Source: Clostridium lundense DSM 17049 (GTDB taxonomy: Bacteria; Bacillota; Clostridia; Clostridiales; Clostridiaceae). Taken from it: DNA of 28,280 nucleotides. A model generated the notes under the pieces. The model had not been told where the DNA came from. It did no database searches and was given only the letters and a program-made list of their open reading frames with translations. Both the position numbers and the translations under genes were made by a program. Of the stretch, positions 21,558-28,280 are shown piece after piece. Positions within the stretch are counted from its first letter, which is position 1; the number at the start of each line of letters is the position of its first letter. Location of the stretch: positions 1-28,280 of the forward strand of contig NZ_JHVC01000032.1 in assembly GCF_000619945.1 (NCBI RefSeq), in the 5' to 3' direction.

Positions 21558-21585
21558 ATTATATCAAATATTATCTATTTTACAA
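21558..21585 (-). promoter_or_regulatory. promoter of the rubrerythrin-SOD operon
   Basis: Minus-strand TTGTAA (21580-21585), 16-nt spacer, TATAAT (21558-21563), giving a leader near 95 nt. No convincing PerR box was found in it. Confidence 0.55.
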
Positions 21586-21639
21586 TAATTTTTCTTAATT
21601 AACTTTTGTTTTAAATACTTTATTATTGACTTTGCAATA

Positions 21640-21963
21640 CTATAATTTGTACACACTATTATTTTTAATATCTTGTTTTTCATTACCTATTAATATAAAT
21701 TTATTAAACATTCCTATTGCCTTATATTTAATAGCTTCACCTATATCAGTTTCAAATATAGTAAAAAATATATAATCATGACTAGTTGTGCTTAAATTCA
21801 TAACAGGACTAATGAAAAATGAATATACCCCTCTTTCTACTATATTGTTTTTTTGCTGTATACTTGTTTCTTTTACATAAGCAATATATTTTTCTTTACT
21901 TGGATTAGTAATTGCAGCTACAAATAATATTAATATAATTCCAATTATTAACCTATTTTTCAT
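21640..21963 (-). CDS. DUF4359-family exported protein
   Basis: A 107-aa protein with an N-terminal membrane anchor or signal (LIIGIILILFVAAITNPS, residues 4-21) followed by KEKYIAYVKETS, the conserved start of DUF4359 proteins. Downstream are a Tyr/Phe-rich strand (DYIFFTIFETD) and YKAIGMFNKFIL, the usual ending of the family. GAGGTGGTAAT precedes the ATG. Members are small, exported and uncharacterised. It lies on its own, with about 200 nt to the holin-like gene upstream. Confidence 0.75.
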   Translation of the reverse strand: MKNRLIIGIILILFVAAITNPSKEKYIAYVKETSIQQKNNIVERGVYSFFISPVMNLSTTSHDYIFFTIFETDIGEAIKYKAIGMFNKFILIGNEKQDIKNNSVYKL

Positions 21964-22124
21964 ATTACCACCTCAACCATAAGCTTTACCATGTAAATTG
22001 CATTTTATTCAGACTACCTATTCTTTTTGGTATAAATAAAAAAGTCCTAGAATGTATTTTCCTAGTGATACTATCATCTTAGTGATATTGTTTAAACAAA
22101 TAAAATTTATATGTATAAAAAGTA

Positions 22125-22149
22125 AAATCCCTAAGCCTAAGCTCAGGGT
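22125..22149 (-). terminator. terminator of the holin-like gene
   Basis: Minus strand: CCCTGAGC, TTAG loop, GCTTAGGG, followed by ATTTTACTTTTT, just after the 22158 stop codon. Confidence 0.7.
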
Positions 22150-22157
22150 AAAATAAT

Positions 22158-22490
22158 TTATTTCATATCATTATTTATATCTGTTGTTTCTATTTTCTCT
22201 GGCTCATCTATTATTACTTTCTTAATACTAAAATCATATCCACCAGTTGCAGTAAATGTAACCAACATAGCATTTATAAGCATTAAATATACCTTAGCTA
22301 TGGTAAATGTCTCATTTAATATATTACAAATTAATATATTAAAAAAAGCTACTAAAAAAGTGTAATATCTAGTTGGTATTTTTTTAACTCCTGGAAGCTC
22401 CTTAGTAAACTGTACTATTAACATAGTAACTACTACAGTTCCCATATAAGTGCACATATAATCTAATGTAATAAAATCATTGAATTCCAT
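22158..22490 (-). CDS. small integral membrane protein, holin-like
   Basis: A 110-aa protein with three hydrophobic segments (about residues 9-28, 43-62 and 64-85), a short polar turn (TKELPGVKKIPTRY) and a charged C-terminus (KKVIIDEPEKIETTDINND). Size, topology and charged tail resemble clostridial phage or prophage holins, but no other phage gene is nearby. AGGGAGTTGAAGAT precedes the ATG; a terminator follows. Could equally be a housekeeping membrane protein; the holin reading is tentative. Confidence 0.65.
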   Translation of the reverse strand: MEFNDFITLDYMCTYMGTVVVTMLIVQFTKELPGVKKIPTRYYTFLVAFFNILICNILNETFTIAKVYLMLINAMLVTFTATGGYDFSIKKVIIDEPEKIETTDINNDMK

Positions 22491-22610
22491 ATCTTCAACT
22501 CCCTATACACTAATTTTTTGCTTCCAATTTTTCTTTACCGTCATTTCAATAACAATAAATAAATCCTTTTTCTATATCCTCCTATTAAAATAATCTATGC
22601 TTAATTACAT

Positions 22611-22635
22611 AAAAAAAGAAGCTTACTAAAGCTTC
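22611..22635 (-). terminator. terminator of the ComEC-type MBL gene
   Basis: Minus strand GAAGCTT, short loop, AAGCTTC, then TTTTTTTAT. It lies beyond the repeat at 22659-22745, so the repeat is in the 3' untranslated region. Confidence 0.75.
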
Positions 22636-22658
22636 CAATTATTAATCCCATAATTTTT

Positions 22659-22745
22659 AATTTATCCGATGCCTATCCACTCTAATACTCCTATCTTCTC
22701 TAAAATGGGAGTAAAAACTGCTTTTGAATCCAAGAACCCTGTTTG
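22659..22745 (-). repeat. stop-codon-abutting dispersed repeat, long copy
   Basis: Begins right after the TGA of the upstream gene. It shares ends with the copy at 6669-6713 (ACAGRGTTCTTG and ATAGKCATCGGATAAATT) and contains an extra 42 nt with a hairpin ACTCC/GGAGT. Read in the frame of the upstream gene it is open for 27 sense codons (including the first CAA) to a TAA. Confidence 0.65.
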
Positions 22746-24185
22746 TCAAGGTCTGCACTTACTGCAAGGGCTATATCCCTGACTTATGGCATCACTTTTT
22801 TTCATTGGTATTTGACTTTTCCTTAAATATTGGCATCCACCACTATGATATTTAGACCCTGTTCTTGTTACATATACTGTTTGTTCATTATTCTGTGATT
22901 GTACTGGTGCTGGCGCAACTTTGGGAGCTGGTTTACTAACTACATTATTATTAGAACTACTCTTAGTACTATTAGAAGGTTTAGCCACTGGTTCTTGTGG
23001 TTTATCAACTTTAAGTTTATTATCCCCTGCTGAATATGTACCTGGATTACAATTAAAGTTTATATATTTTCCATCACTAGTTGCTATAACTGTCCCATTT
23101 TCATCCGTTCTGTATACTTTAACGCCTTTATTTTTAAGTCTATTCATAGTAGAATTTCCTGGATGTCCATAGCTGTTTTCTTTTCCAACACTTATAACAG
23201 CATATTTAGGACTTACTTTTTCTAAAAAATTAGCACATGTAGATGAATTACTTCCATGATGACCTACTTTTAATAAATCTGCTTTTAAATCAAGTCCCTT
23301 TTTAACCATTTCCATTTCAGAAATAGCTTCAGCATCTCCAGTAAATAAGAAAGAATTATTACCAAAATTTATTCTAAGTACTATTGACCAATCATTTAAA
23401 TTTTTATAATTTGAATTGTTTGGTGCTAATATAGTACAAGTTGCATTACCAAGTTTAAAACTGTCTCCTGGAATAGGCGCTGTTGCTTGCATACCCTTGT
23501 TTTTTATAGCACTGGCTAAATCTCTAAAAGTAGCTGTATTTGCTGTTGTTTTTGGTAGATAGATTTTTCCAACTTTAAAGCAATTAATTATATAATCCAT
23601 TCCACCAATATGATCCTCATGTGGATGAGTTCCTATAATATAATCCAAGGAAGTTATTCCTTGATTATCTAGATAACTTTTAATTTTATTAGAATCTGCA
23701 TTATTGCCTGTATCTATAAGCATAGAATGATTATTTTGTTCTATTAAAATACTATCAGCTTGTCCTACATTAATGAAGTGAACTTTAAGCTCCCCTAGTT
23801 CATTACTATTAACTGCAGTAACATTTTTTTCTACTTTTTTCTCCTTATCCTTTTCATTCTTAACGCTGTTCTTATCTTCTTTCGACTTATTTTCTTCAAT
23901 ATTATCACTTTTACTAGTTGCTATTTGTTTCGTTTTATTACTACTTACTCCAAACTCTGTAAGTATACCGCCAATTCCACTCAAAGTTAAACCTATCAGC
24001 AATACACTTATTATATTCTTTACATTTTTGCTGTAACTTTTAAACTTTACACCTTTCTTAAATAAATATACTAAATATACTATTGGTGCTATTGCAAGAA
24101 ATAGTGCCCCTAATTTAGGTGCTAATTGAATTGAAAATAATAAAAATATAAAAGATGCAATAAATCCTTTTGTGGTATTACTCAT
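22746..24185 (-). CDS. ComEC/Rec2-type MBL-fold protein with Cys-rich C-terminal tail
   Basis: Membrane-anchored, surface-facing metallo-beta-lactamase protein of 479 aa. Two hydrophobic segments (about 8-42 and 57-77) precede a highly charged linker (91-122). The MBL domain (about 132-380) is like the ComEC C-terminal nuclease-like domain: LKVHFINVGQADSILIE, IDTGNN, GTHPHEDHIGGMD (His187, His189, Asp191, His192), FTGDAE and LKVGHHGSNSS. A Ser/Pro/Asn linker leads to a 40-residue end, SKYHSGGCQYLRKSQIPMKK to GYSPCSKCRP, with spaced cysteines and a His that may hold a metal. I chose ATG 24185; a TTG at 24197 abuts its SD. DNA as substrate is inferred. Confidence 0.85.
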   Translation of the reverse strand: MSNTTKGFIASFIFLLFSIQLAPKLGALFLAIAPIVYLVYLFKKGVKFKSYSKNVKNIISVLLIGLTLSGIGGILTEFGVSSNKTKQIATSKSDNIEENKSKEDKNSVKNEKDKEKKVEKNVTAVNSNELGELKVHFINVGQADSILIEQNNHSMLIDTGNNADSNKIKSYLDNQGITSLDYIIGTHPHEDHIGGMDYIINCFKVGKIYLPKTTANTATFRDLASAIKNKGMQATAPIPGDSFKLGNATCTILAPNNSNYKNLNDWSIVLRINFGNNSFLFTGDAEAISEMEMVKKGLDLKADLLKVGHHGSNSSTCANFLEKVSPKYAVISVGKENSYGHPGNSTMNRLKNKGVKVYRTDENGTVIATSDGKYINFNCNPGTYSAGDNKLKVDKPQEPVAKPSNSTKSSSNNNVVSKPAPKVAPAPVQSQNNEQTVYVTRTGSKYHSGGCQYLRKSQIPMKKSDAISQGYSPCSKCRP

Positions 24186-24352
24186 TTTCCTATTCAACTC
24201 CTTCTATGTAATTTATTAAGTTAATTATATATTTTTTGGTATAGATTGTAAACTCTTGCCAACAATTAATGTAGTAATGATATTTTTGTAAATTTTTCAC
24301 ATTAAGAATACGTATGTGCACAAGAATAGCTTTATTTGTATATTTTAAATAA

Positions 24353-24387
24353 TAAAAAAGCACCTGGAATTTCTCCAAATGCTTTAC
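24353..24387 (-). terminator. terminator of the cohesin-protein gene
   Basis: Minus strand AAAGCATTTGGA/TTCCAGGTGCTTT followed by TTTATT. Near-copy of the hairpin at 12222-12247. Confidence 0.75.
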
Positions 24388-24420
24388 TATCACTAGTTAC
24401 TTTTTTATTTAATTATACTG

Positions 24421-25590
24421 TTAAAATTTATAGTTTGGATTTTCTAACATAAGCTTACCTATCTCTAATAAATCTGCATCATCTATAGCCTTGTTTGGAA
24501 CTATATCAGTATTATATTTAGCTAGTTCAGCAGATTTAGGATCTTTACCCATATGTCTAGCATCTATAGCTAAATCTAAAAGTGTAAATTCTCCACTATT
24601 ATTTACGTCCTTTATTGCATTTTCATCTATAAATATAGTAGCCTGTCCACATTGTTCATCTGTTAAATCCTTTTCCATTTCAATACCGTCTGAAACTCTA
24701 CCTTTAGTTACATCTACTAAAGCTTCACCCTTAGTTATACCTTTAAATTTTAGTTTTAACAATGCCTTTTTAGCATTAACAATATTCTTTTCACCTTTAC
24801 TTGCAACTATAAATCTTAATTCCCCTGGCTGTGAATCTGGTTGTTTTACTAATTTTATTCCTTCAACTTCATCAACATCCAAGAATTGCAATCTAGTATT
24901 ATCATATTTTATTCTTACATCTTCTGCTGCTATATCTTTTATGTTATCTATTGTTAAACTTGCTGTTACTATTTCATTTAAATGTATTTTATTTTTTTCT
25001 GGTTCTATGTTTAATACAGTATATTGTGTTTCTGGTACTTCATTGTATGGTTTTATTTCACCATTATCATCTACATCTATTGCACAAATTCTAAGTTGTT
25101 TATAATCGTCACAATATACTTCCACAAAATGTTCAGCAGGATATAAATTAATGTTCTCATATACTAACATATTATTCAAATATACACCTAAATTTTCATT
25201 TATATTTCCAATAATATTTCCATCTATTTTTATGTGTCCTCTTGATGTAGTTCTATCATCACTATATGAACTCCCCAATATACGAATTTTGTTTCCTTTG
25301 AAATTAAAACATACCTTACTATTAGGACTAATTCCATATTTAAAATATCCGTCTTGAAGCATCCAATCTCCAATATACGAGATATTGTTATTATCATAAC
25401 TATATCTTTTCCATCCTTTTTCAGGATGATCCAACTTATCTCCAACCTTCGCACTATTTTCAATAGTATTATTCAAATTATTAGTACCTATCTCAAAATC
25501 ATTAGCTGCCAAAACACTAGTGAATTCACCTAATATAATAGCAAAAGTCATAACAAATACAATACTTAATTTTTTATAAAATCTATTCAT
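24421..25590 (-). CDS. secreted protein with carbohydrate-binding-like, cohesin and dockerin-like domains
   Basis: A 389-aa exported protein. Signal peptide at 1-28 (cleavage near VLA-AND). Residues about 45-175 (GWKRYSYDNNNISYIGDW ... GNKIRILGSSYSDDRTTSRG ... HFVEVYCDD) look like a beta-sandwich carbohydrate-binding module. Residues about 190-312 (TVLNIEPEKNKIHLNEIV, ITKGEALVDVTKG) are cohesin-like. The C-terminal ~60 residues, DVNNSGEFTLLDLAIDARH and DDADLLEIGKLML, resemble a dockerin pair of calcium loops with F/L-helices. GGAGGAATGTATAT precedes the ATG. Monocistronic with its own terminator. Both interaction modules in one protein may allow self-assembly; that is inference. Confidence 0.82.
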   Translation of the reverse strand: MNRFYKKLSIVFVMTFAIILGEFTSVLAANDFEIGTNNLNNTIENSAKVGDKLDHPEKGWKRYSYDNNNISYIGDWMLQDGYFKYGISPNSKVCFNFKGNKIRILGSSYSDDRTTSRGHIKIDGNIIGNINENLGVYLNNMLVYENINLYPAEHFVEVYCDDYKQLRICAIDVDDNGEIKPYNEVPETQYTVLNIEPEKNKIHLNEIVTASLTIDNIKDIAAEDVRIKYDNTRLQFLDVDEVEGIKLVKQPDSQPGELRFIVASKGEKNIVNAKKALLKLKFKGITKGEALVDVTKGRVSDGIEMEKDLTDEQCGQATIFIDENAIKDVNNSGEFTLLDLAIDARHMGKDPKSAELAKYNTDIVPNKAIDDADLLEIGKLMLENPNYKF

Positions 25591-25973
25591 ATATACATTC
25601 CTCCATCTAGCTAACTTTTAACAATTTATGAACATGTTCACTAATTATTTTAAATTCTTCATTTCCAATTTTCAACCAAAATCGTTAGACAAATAACATT
25701 ATATATTACACAATAAGTAATTTTTTATAATTATAACTATTAAACAACAACGTATATAACTAATATAAAAAAAAAGTTTCTCTCTTTAGCTGTTATTCCT
25801 TCTATACAATAACTCAACTTCATTAGAATTTCTTATATAACATAAATATATGCTCATGTATTTCCTAAAATAAAAAGAGAAGCTGTTGGCAAATTAAATA
25901 TTTTATATACTTTATCAATGAAATAATTCTTATATCCTCATTAGATTAAGAATTGTAATAATGCAAAAAAGCA
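25591..25973. other. intergenic region without recognisable gene
   Basis: About 380 bp of AT-rich sequence upstream of the cohesin-protein gene. No SD-linked open frame, repeat or RNA gene is seen; it must hold the promoter of the minus-strand gene, but no clear consensus was found. Confidence 0.4.
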
Positions 25974-26008
25974 AAAAGCCTGCAGTCCTCTAAGACTACA
26001 GGCTTTTC
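25974..26008 (-). terminator. terminator of tRNA-Pro
   Basis: AAAAGCCTGTAGTC/GACTGCAGGCTTTT stem (one mismatch) with a 6-nt loop, followed on the minus strand by TTGCTTTTTTG. It is 3 nt after the CCA end of the tRNA. Confidence 0.85.
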
Positions 26009-26010
26009 TA

Positions 26011-26086
26011 TGGTCTGGGTAACTGGACTTGAACCAGCGACCTCATGCACCCCATACATGCGCGCTACCATCTGCGCCATACCCAG
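26011..26086 (-). tRNA. tRNA-Pro (anticodon GGG)
   Basis: A complete 76-nt cloverleaf with encoded CCA. Acceptor CTGGGTA/TACCCAG, D stem GCGC/GCGC, anticodon stem CATGT/GCATG around loop ATGGGGT (anticodon 26053-26051, GGG), T arm GCTGG TTCAAGT CCAGT. Anticodon reads proline CCC/CCU codons. The first pair is C-G as usual for tRNA-Pro. Confidence 0.92.
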
Positions 26087-26099
26087 TTAACTCAAAAAT

Positions 26100-26127
26100 A
26101 TTATATAATAATTTTCCATAAAATGAA
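26100..26127 (-). promoter_or_regulatory. promoter candidate for tRNA-Pro
   Basis: Minus-strand TTCATT (26122-26127), 16-nt spacer, TATAAT (26100-26105), 14 nt before the tRNA. The -10 is perfect, the -35 weak. Confidence 0.4.
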
Positions 26128-26152
26128 TATATTACAATATTGGCTTTATGCA

Positions 26153-26179
26153 GTAGTTTTAACAAATACTGCATAAAGC
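26153..26179. repeat. perfect inverted repeat between spoIVA and tRNA-Pro
   Basis: GCTTTATG/CATAAAGC within a longer dyad reaching 26153-26179 (stem GCTTTATGCAGTA/TACTGCATAAAGC, loop of only a few nt unpaired). It lies 12 nt after the spoIVA stop and probably acts as its terminator or processing site, though no long U-run follows. Confidence 0.6.
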
Positions 26180-26191
26180 TTAATACACCTT

Positions 26192-27670
26192 TTAGAGAAT
26201 AATGCAAATAAGTCCACCGTTTCCCTCATTTATTATTTTCTGAAGGGTTTTTTGGATCTTAATTTGTACATCATCAGGCATTCTGTATAACTTATTTTGA
26301 AGGCCTTCCTTTACTAATATTTCAAGTGATTTACCAAACATATTACTCTGCCATATCTTAGATGGATCATTTTCAAACTGTTCCAATATTGAATTTACTA
26401 ATTCTTCACTTTCCTTTTCTGTTCCCATTATAGGTGAAACTTCTGTTTCTATATCTGCTCTTATAAAGTGAAGTGATGGTGCACTGGCCTTTAATTTTAC
26501 GCCACGTCTATTACCTTGTTTAACAATTTCCGGCTCCTCTAATCTCATTTCAGATAGTTCCGGAGGAACTAAACCGTATCCTGTCTCTTTAACATCTCTT
26601 AATGCCTGTGCTACTTTATCATATTCTACTTTTGCTTTATGCATTTCTTCCATTATAGCCATAAGTTCATTTTCGTCCTTTATTTCCCTACTACATATTT
26701 CTCCTAAAATCTTATAGAACAAACCTGATTTAGGTAACAAATTTACTCTAGCAGTTCCTTCGCCCATATTTATTTCATTTAATGTAGAGTTACCTAGGAA
26801 CTCAAATTCTTTAAATCCATCTAAAGTCTTGTTAATATCTCTTACTTTATATATGTTTTTGCACATTTCTCTTACTAAATTCATGAAATTTATTTTTAAC
26901 CAATGTTCTCTAGATAATCTTTCTATCCATCCAGGCATATCTATGTTAATTTCTTTAACTGGGAATTCTTTAAGTACTCTATTGAAAACATTTGTTATAT
27001 CTTCTTCTTTCATATTAAGTACATCTATAGCCTGTACTGGAACGTCATATTTTTCTTCTAATTCTTGCCTTAACTCAATAGTTTTTGGATCATAGGCATT
27101 TCTAGAATTTAAAACCATAATAAAAGGCTTATTTATAGCCTTAAGCTCATTTACTACCCTCTCTTCTGCCTCTACATAATCTGATCTAGGAATGTCTGTA
27201 ATACTACCATCTGTAGTTACAAGTAATCCTATAGTAGAATGTTCATTAATAACCTTTTTAGTTCCTATTTCTGCTGCTTGTTCAAAAGGAATTTCATAGT
27301 CATACCATGGAGTTGTAACCATTTTAGCCTTTTCTCCCTCCATGTATCCTGAAGATCCTTTTACTATATAGCCTACGCAATCTACCATCCTAACTTTAAA
27401 TTTTGCACCTTCTTTTAGCACAATTTCTACAGCTTCATTTGGAACAAATTTAGGTTCTGTGGTATGAATTGCTTTTCCTGATGAACTTTGTGGTAATTCA
27501 TCCTGAGCCCTCTTTTTCTTATAATCGTTATCGATATTGGGAATTACCATAAGTTCCATAAACTTTTTAATAAAAGTTGACTTACCTGTTCTAACTGGTC
27601 CTACAACACCTACATAAATATCTCCTTGGGTTCTTTCTGCTATATCCTTGTATATATCAAAATTTTCCAA
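26192..27670 (-). CDS. spoIVA: stage IV sporulation protein A (spore coat morphogenetic ATPase)
   Basis: SpoIVA polymerises on the outer forespore membrane using ATP and forms the base layer of the spore coat. The sequence is unmistakable: ENFDIYKDIAERTQGDIYVG, Walker A GPVRTGKSTFIKKF (near 24-37), VDCVGYIV, DGSITDIPRSDYVEAEERVV, and a long C-terminal region ending in GGLICIIL. I set the start at the TTG at 27670 with GGGAGG 10 nt upstream, giving 492 aa, the length of the Bacillus protein; the ATG at 27688 overlaps the SD. Clear evidence that the host is a spore former. It is monocistronic here. Confidence 0.96.
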   Translation of the reverse strand: MENFDIYKDIAERTQGDIYVGVVGPVRTGKSTFIKKFMELMVIPNIDNDYKKKRAQDELPQSSSGKAIHTTEPKFVPNEAVEIVLKEGAKFKVRMVDCVGYIVKGSSGYMEGEKAKMVTTPWYDYEIPFEQAAEIGTKKVINEHSTIGLLVTTDGSITDIPRSDYVEAEERVVNELKAINKPFIMVLNSRNAYDPKTIELRQELEEKYDVPVQAIDVLNMKEEDITNVFNRVLKEFPVKEINIDMPGWIERLSREHWLKINFMNLVREMCKNIYKVRDINKTLDGFKEFEFLGNSTLNEINMGEGTARVNLLPKSGLFYKILGEICSREIKDENELMAIMEEMHKAKVEYDKVAQALRDVKETGYGLVPPELSEMRLEEPEIVKQGNRRGVKLKASAPSLHFIRADIETEVSPIMGTEKESEELVNSILEQFENDPSKIWQSNMFGKSLEILVKEGLQNKLYRMPDDVQIKIQKTLQKIINEGNGGLICIIL

Positions 27671-27709
27671 GATAATAAACCCTCCCATAATTCTAATATT
27701 AACACTATA

Positions 27710-27739
27710 TATATATTTTTAAGTACTTTGAAATATTAC
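27710..27739 (-). promoter_or_regulatory. possible sigma-E promoter of spoIVA
   Basis: GTAATATT (27732-27739) and AATATATA (27710-27717) with 14-nt spacing weakly fit the sigma-E consensus, expected because spoIVA is a mother-cell gene. The -10 fit is poor. Confidence 0.3.
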
Positions 27740-27770
27740 TAATAAAGCAAGTTGTGTGACAAGTTTTTTA

Positions 27771-27916
27771 GAGTGAATAGTAAATAGTGACTAGAGATGA
27801 ATAAAGGATAATTTTTCTGCATTAACATTACGAAAAATTTTAAATTAAAGTTTTTCTGTAGCGTAGCGATATAAAAACATCCTTTACTCTTCATTCTTAA
27901 TTCTTCACTCTTCACT
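27771..27916. repeat. imperfect long inverted repeat
   Basis: Left arm GAGTGAATAGTAAATAGTGA... to AATAAAGGAT (27771-27809) is imperfectly complementary to ATCCTTTACTCTTC...TTCACTCTTCAC (27879-27916). About 70 bp lies between. Gene-poor region upstream of spoIVA; MITE-like in shape. Confidence 0.5.
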
Positions 27917-27969
27917 ACTAAATATCTATACTCTATAATCTATGCTTTATAATCCAAAAAAAGTGCTCT

Positions 27970-28018
27970 AAAAAAAGTCAGCATGAATTATTAATATAAT
28001 TCACACTGACTTTTTTAT
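27970..28018. terminator. bidirectional terminator-like hairpin
   Basis: AAAAAAGTCAG and CTGACTTTTTT with an inner GAATTAT/ATAATTC-type stem: a long stem with T/A-runs at both ends, bordering the IS200-type element. Confidence 0.75.
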
Positions 28019-28080
28019 TGTCTATAAATAAAACCACCTGCTATGCAGGCGTGTTCAGAAAAGCTTAAGCGTTGAAAAAA

Positions 28081-28143
28081 AATACCTCACCTTGATAGAA
28101 TAGATATGGTTTCGTCAGCCAATCTAAAATCAAAGGAGGTATT
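28081..28143 (+). promoter_or_regulatory. SD-sequestering hairpin in the tnpA leader
   Basis: AATACCTCACCTTGAT (28081-28096) pairs with ATCAAAGGAGGTATT (28129-28143), burying the GGAGG; an inner TAGAT/ATCTA, TGG/CCA stem continues it. The same translational block is known for IS200. Confidence 0.75.
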
Positions 28144-28150
28144 GCCCAAA

Positions 28151-28280
28151 ATGGACAATAATAGTTTAGCACATACCAAGTGGAGATGTAAATATCACAT
28201 AGTATTTGCACCCAAATATAGAAGAAAAGAAATATATGGAGAAAAGAAAAAAGAAATAGGAAAAATACTGAGAACATTAT
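28151..28280 (+). CDS. IS200/IS605-family transposase TnpA (HUH Y1), N-terminal part
   Basis: Single-strand DNA transposase, 43 codons inside the window. The N-terminus MDNNSLAHTKWRCKYHIVFA then PKYRRKEIYGEKKKE and IGKILRTL is the conserved beginning of TnpA of the IS200 group. The HUH and catalytic Tyr lie beyond the window edge. SD AAAGGAGG (28132-28139) is 11 nt before ATG 28151; an in-frame TTG at 28142 is too near. Function confident, completeness unknown. Confidence 0.9.
   Translation, partial: MDNNSLAHTKWRCKYHIVFAPKYRRKEIYGEKKKEIGKILRTL

Larger units (their letters stand above)
28030..28280 (+). mobile_element. IS200/IS605-type element, left part, cut by window edge
   Basis: Contains a left-end hairpin (CCTGC-TAT-GCAGG, 28036-28048) as recognised by HUH transposases, a structured leader and the beginning of tnpA. 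The exact left end is not defined; about 28030 is an estimate. Confidence 0.7.

Noticed and set aside
21459..21640. PerR operator in the rubrerythrin leader
   Set aside because: Only AT-rich sequence with poor similarity to the PerR box; not supportable by eye.
24190..24393. 67-aa minus-strand frame between the MBL and cohesin genes
   Set aside because: Overlaps a terminator hairpin, lacks an SD and has no protein-like pattern.
24491..25105. 204-aa plus-strand frame
   Set aside because: Antisense to the cohesin-protein gene, whose signal peptide, SD and domains are clear.
28065..28277. 70-aa minus-strand frame at the right edge
   Set aside because: Antisense to the IS200 leader and tnpA start.

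Overview
The window is AT-rich Firmicute DNA and looks like a Clostridium sensu stricto chromosome (C. botulinum group I / C. sporogenes-like; the species is inference). The evidence is SpoIVA, two Spo0E-type regulator domains, rubrerythrin plus superoxide dismutase, strong AGGAGG ribosome binding sites, frequent TTG starts and U-rich terminators. The window is bounded by two insertion sequences, both cut by the edges: an IS256-family transposase at the left and an IS200/IS605 TnpA with a typical SD-sequestering leader at the right.

Layout. 0.4-3.8 kb: an MBL hydrolase-SdpI-like pair (-), a small membrane protein-ROK pair (+) and a DUF1287 exoprotein (+). 3.8-5.5 kb: a CoA-disulfide reductase-type flavoprotein with a rhodanese tail. 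5.6-6.2 kb: two small genes, the first apparently starting at ATT. 6.3-8.2 kb: two lipoproteins, one a fumarate-reductase-like flavoprotein and one with an FMN-attachment motif, that look like a cell-surface anaerobic reductase. 8.4-11.4 kb: two GNATs, a small membrane protein, a polysaccharide deacetylase and a TetR regulator. 11.6-12.7 kb: a short-gene and RNA cluster with a 46-aa protein, a Spo0E-like protein that again seems to start at ATT, and a type I toxin-antitoxin-like locus (31-aa membrane toxin plus convergent antisense RNA). 12.8-16.8 kb: a duplicated-domain protein, DUF421, and an M20 amidohydrolase divergent from a LysR regulator with a 26-bp palindrome between them. 16.8-18.5 kb: nitroreductase-flavodoxin genes divergent from an HxlR regulator. 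18.6-19.7 kb: a PAS-like/GGDEF/Spo0E fusion split by an in-frame TAA. 20.2-21.5 kb: rubrerythrin-SOD operon. 21.6-25.6 kb: DUF4359, a holin-like protein, a ComEC-type MBL protein with a Cys-rich tail, and a cohesin/dockerin-like exoprotein. 26-27.7 kb: tRNA-Pro(GGG) and spoIVA.

The most interesting points are: (i) two short genes with excellent SDs and no ATG/GTG/TTG start, only a correctly spaced ATT; (ii) the complete type I TA architecture; (iii) the degenerate-GGDEF-Spo0E fusion interrupted by a single stop; (iv) a two-copy repeat abutting stop codons and keeping the reading frame of the upstream gene in both places. No CRISPR array, rRNA, replication origin or recognisable riboswitch was seen. 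No database search was possible, so family names rest on recognised motifs and layout.
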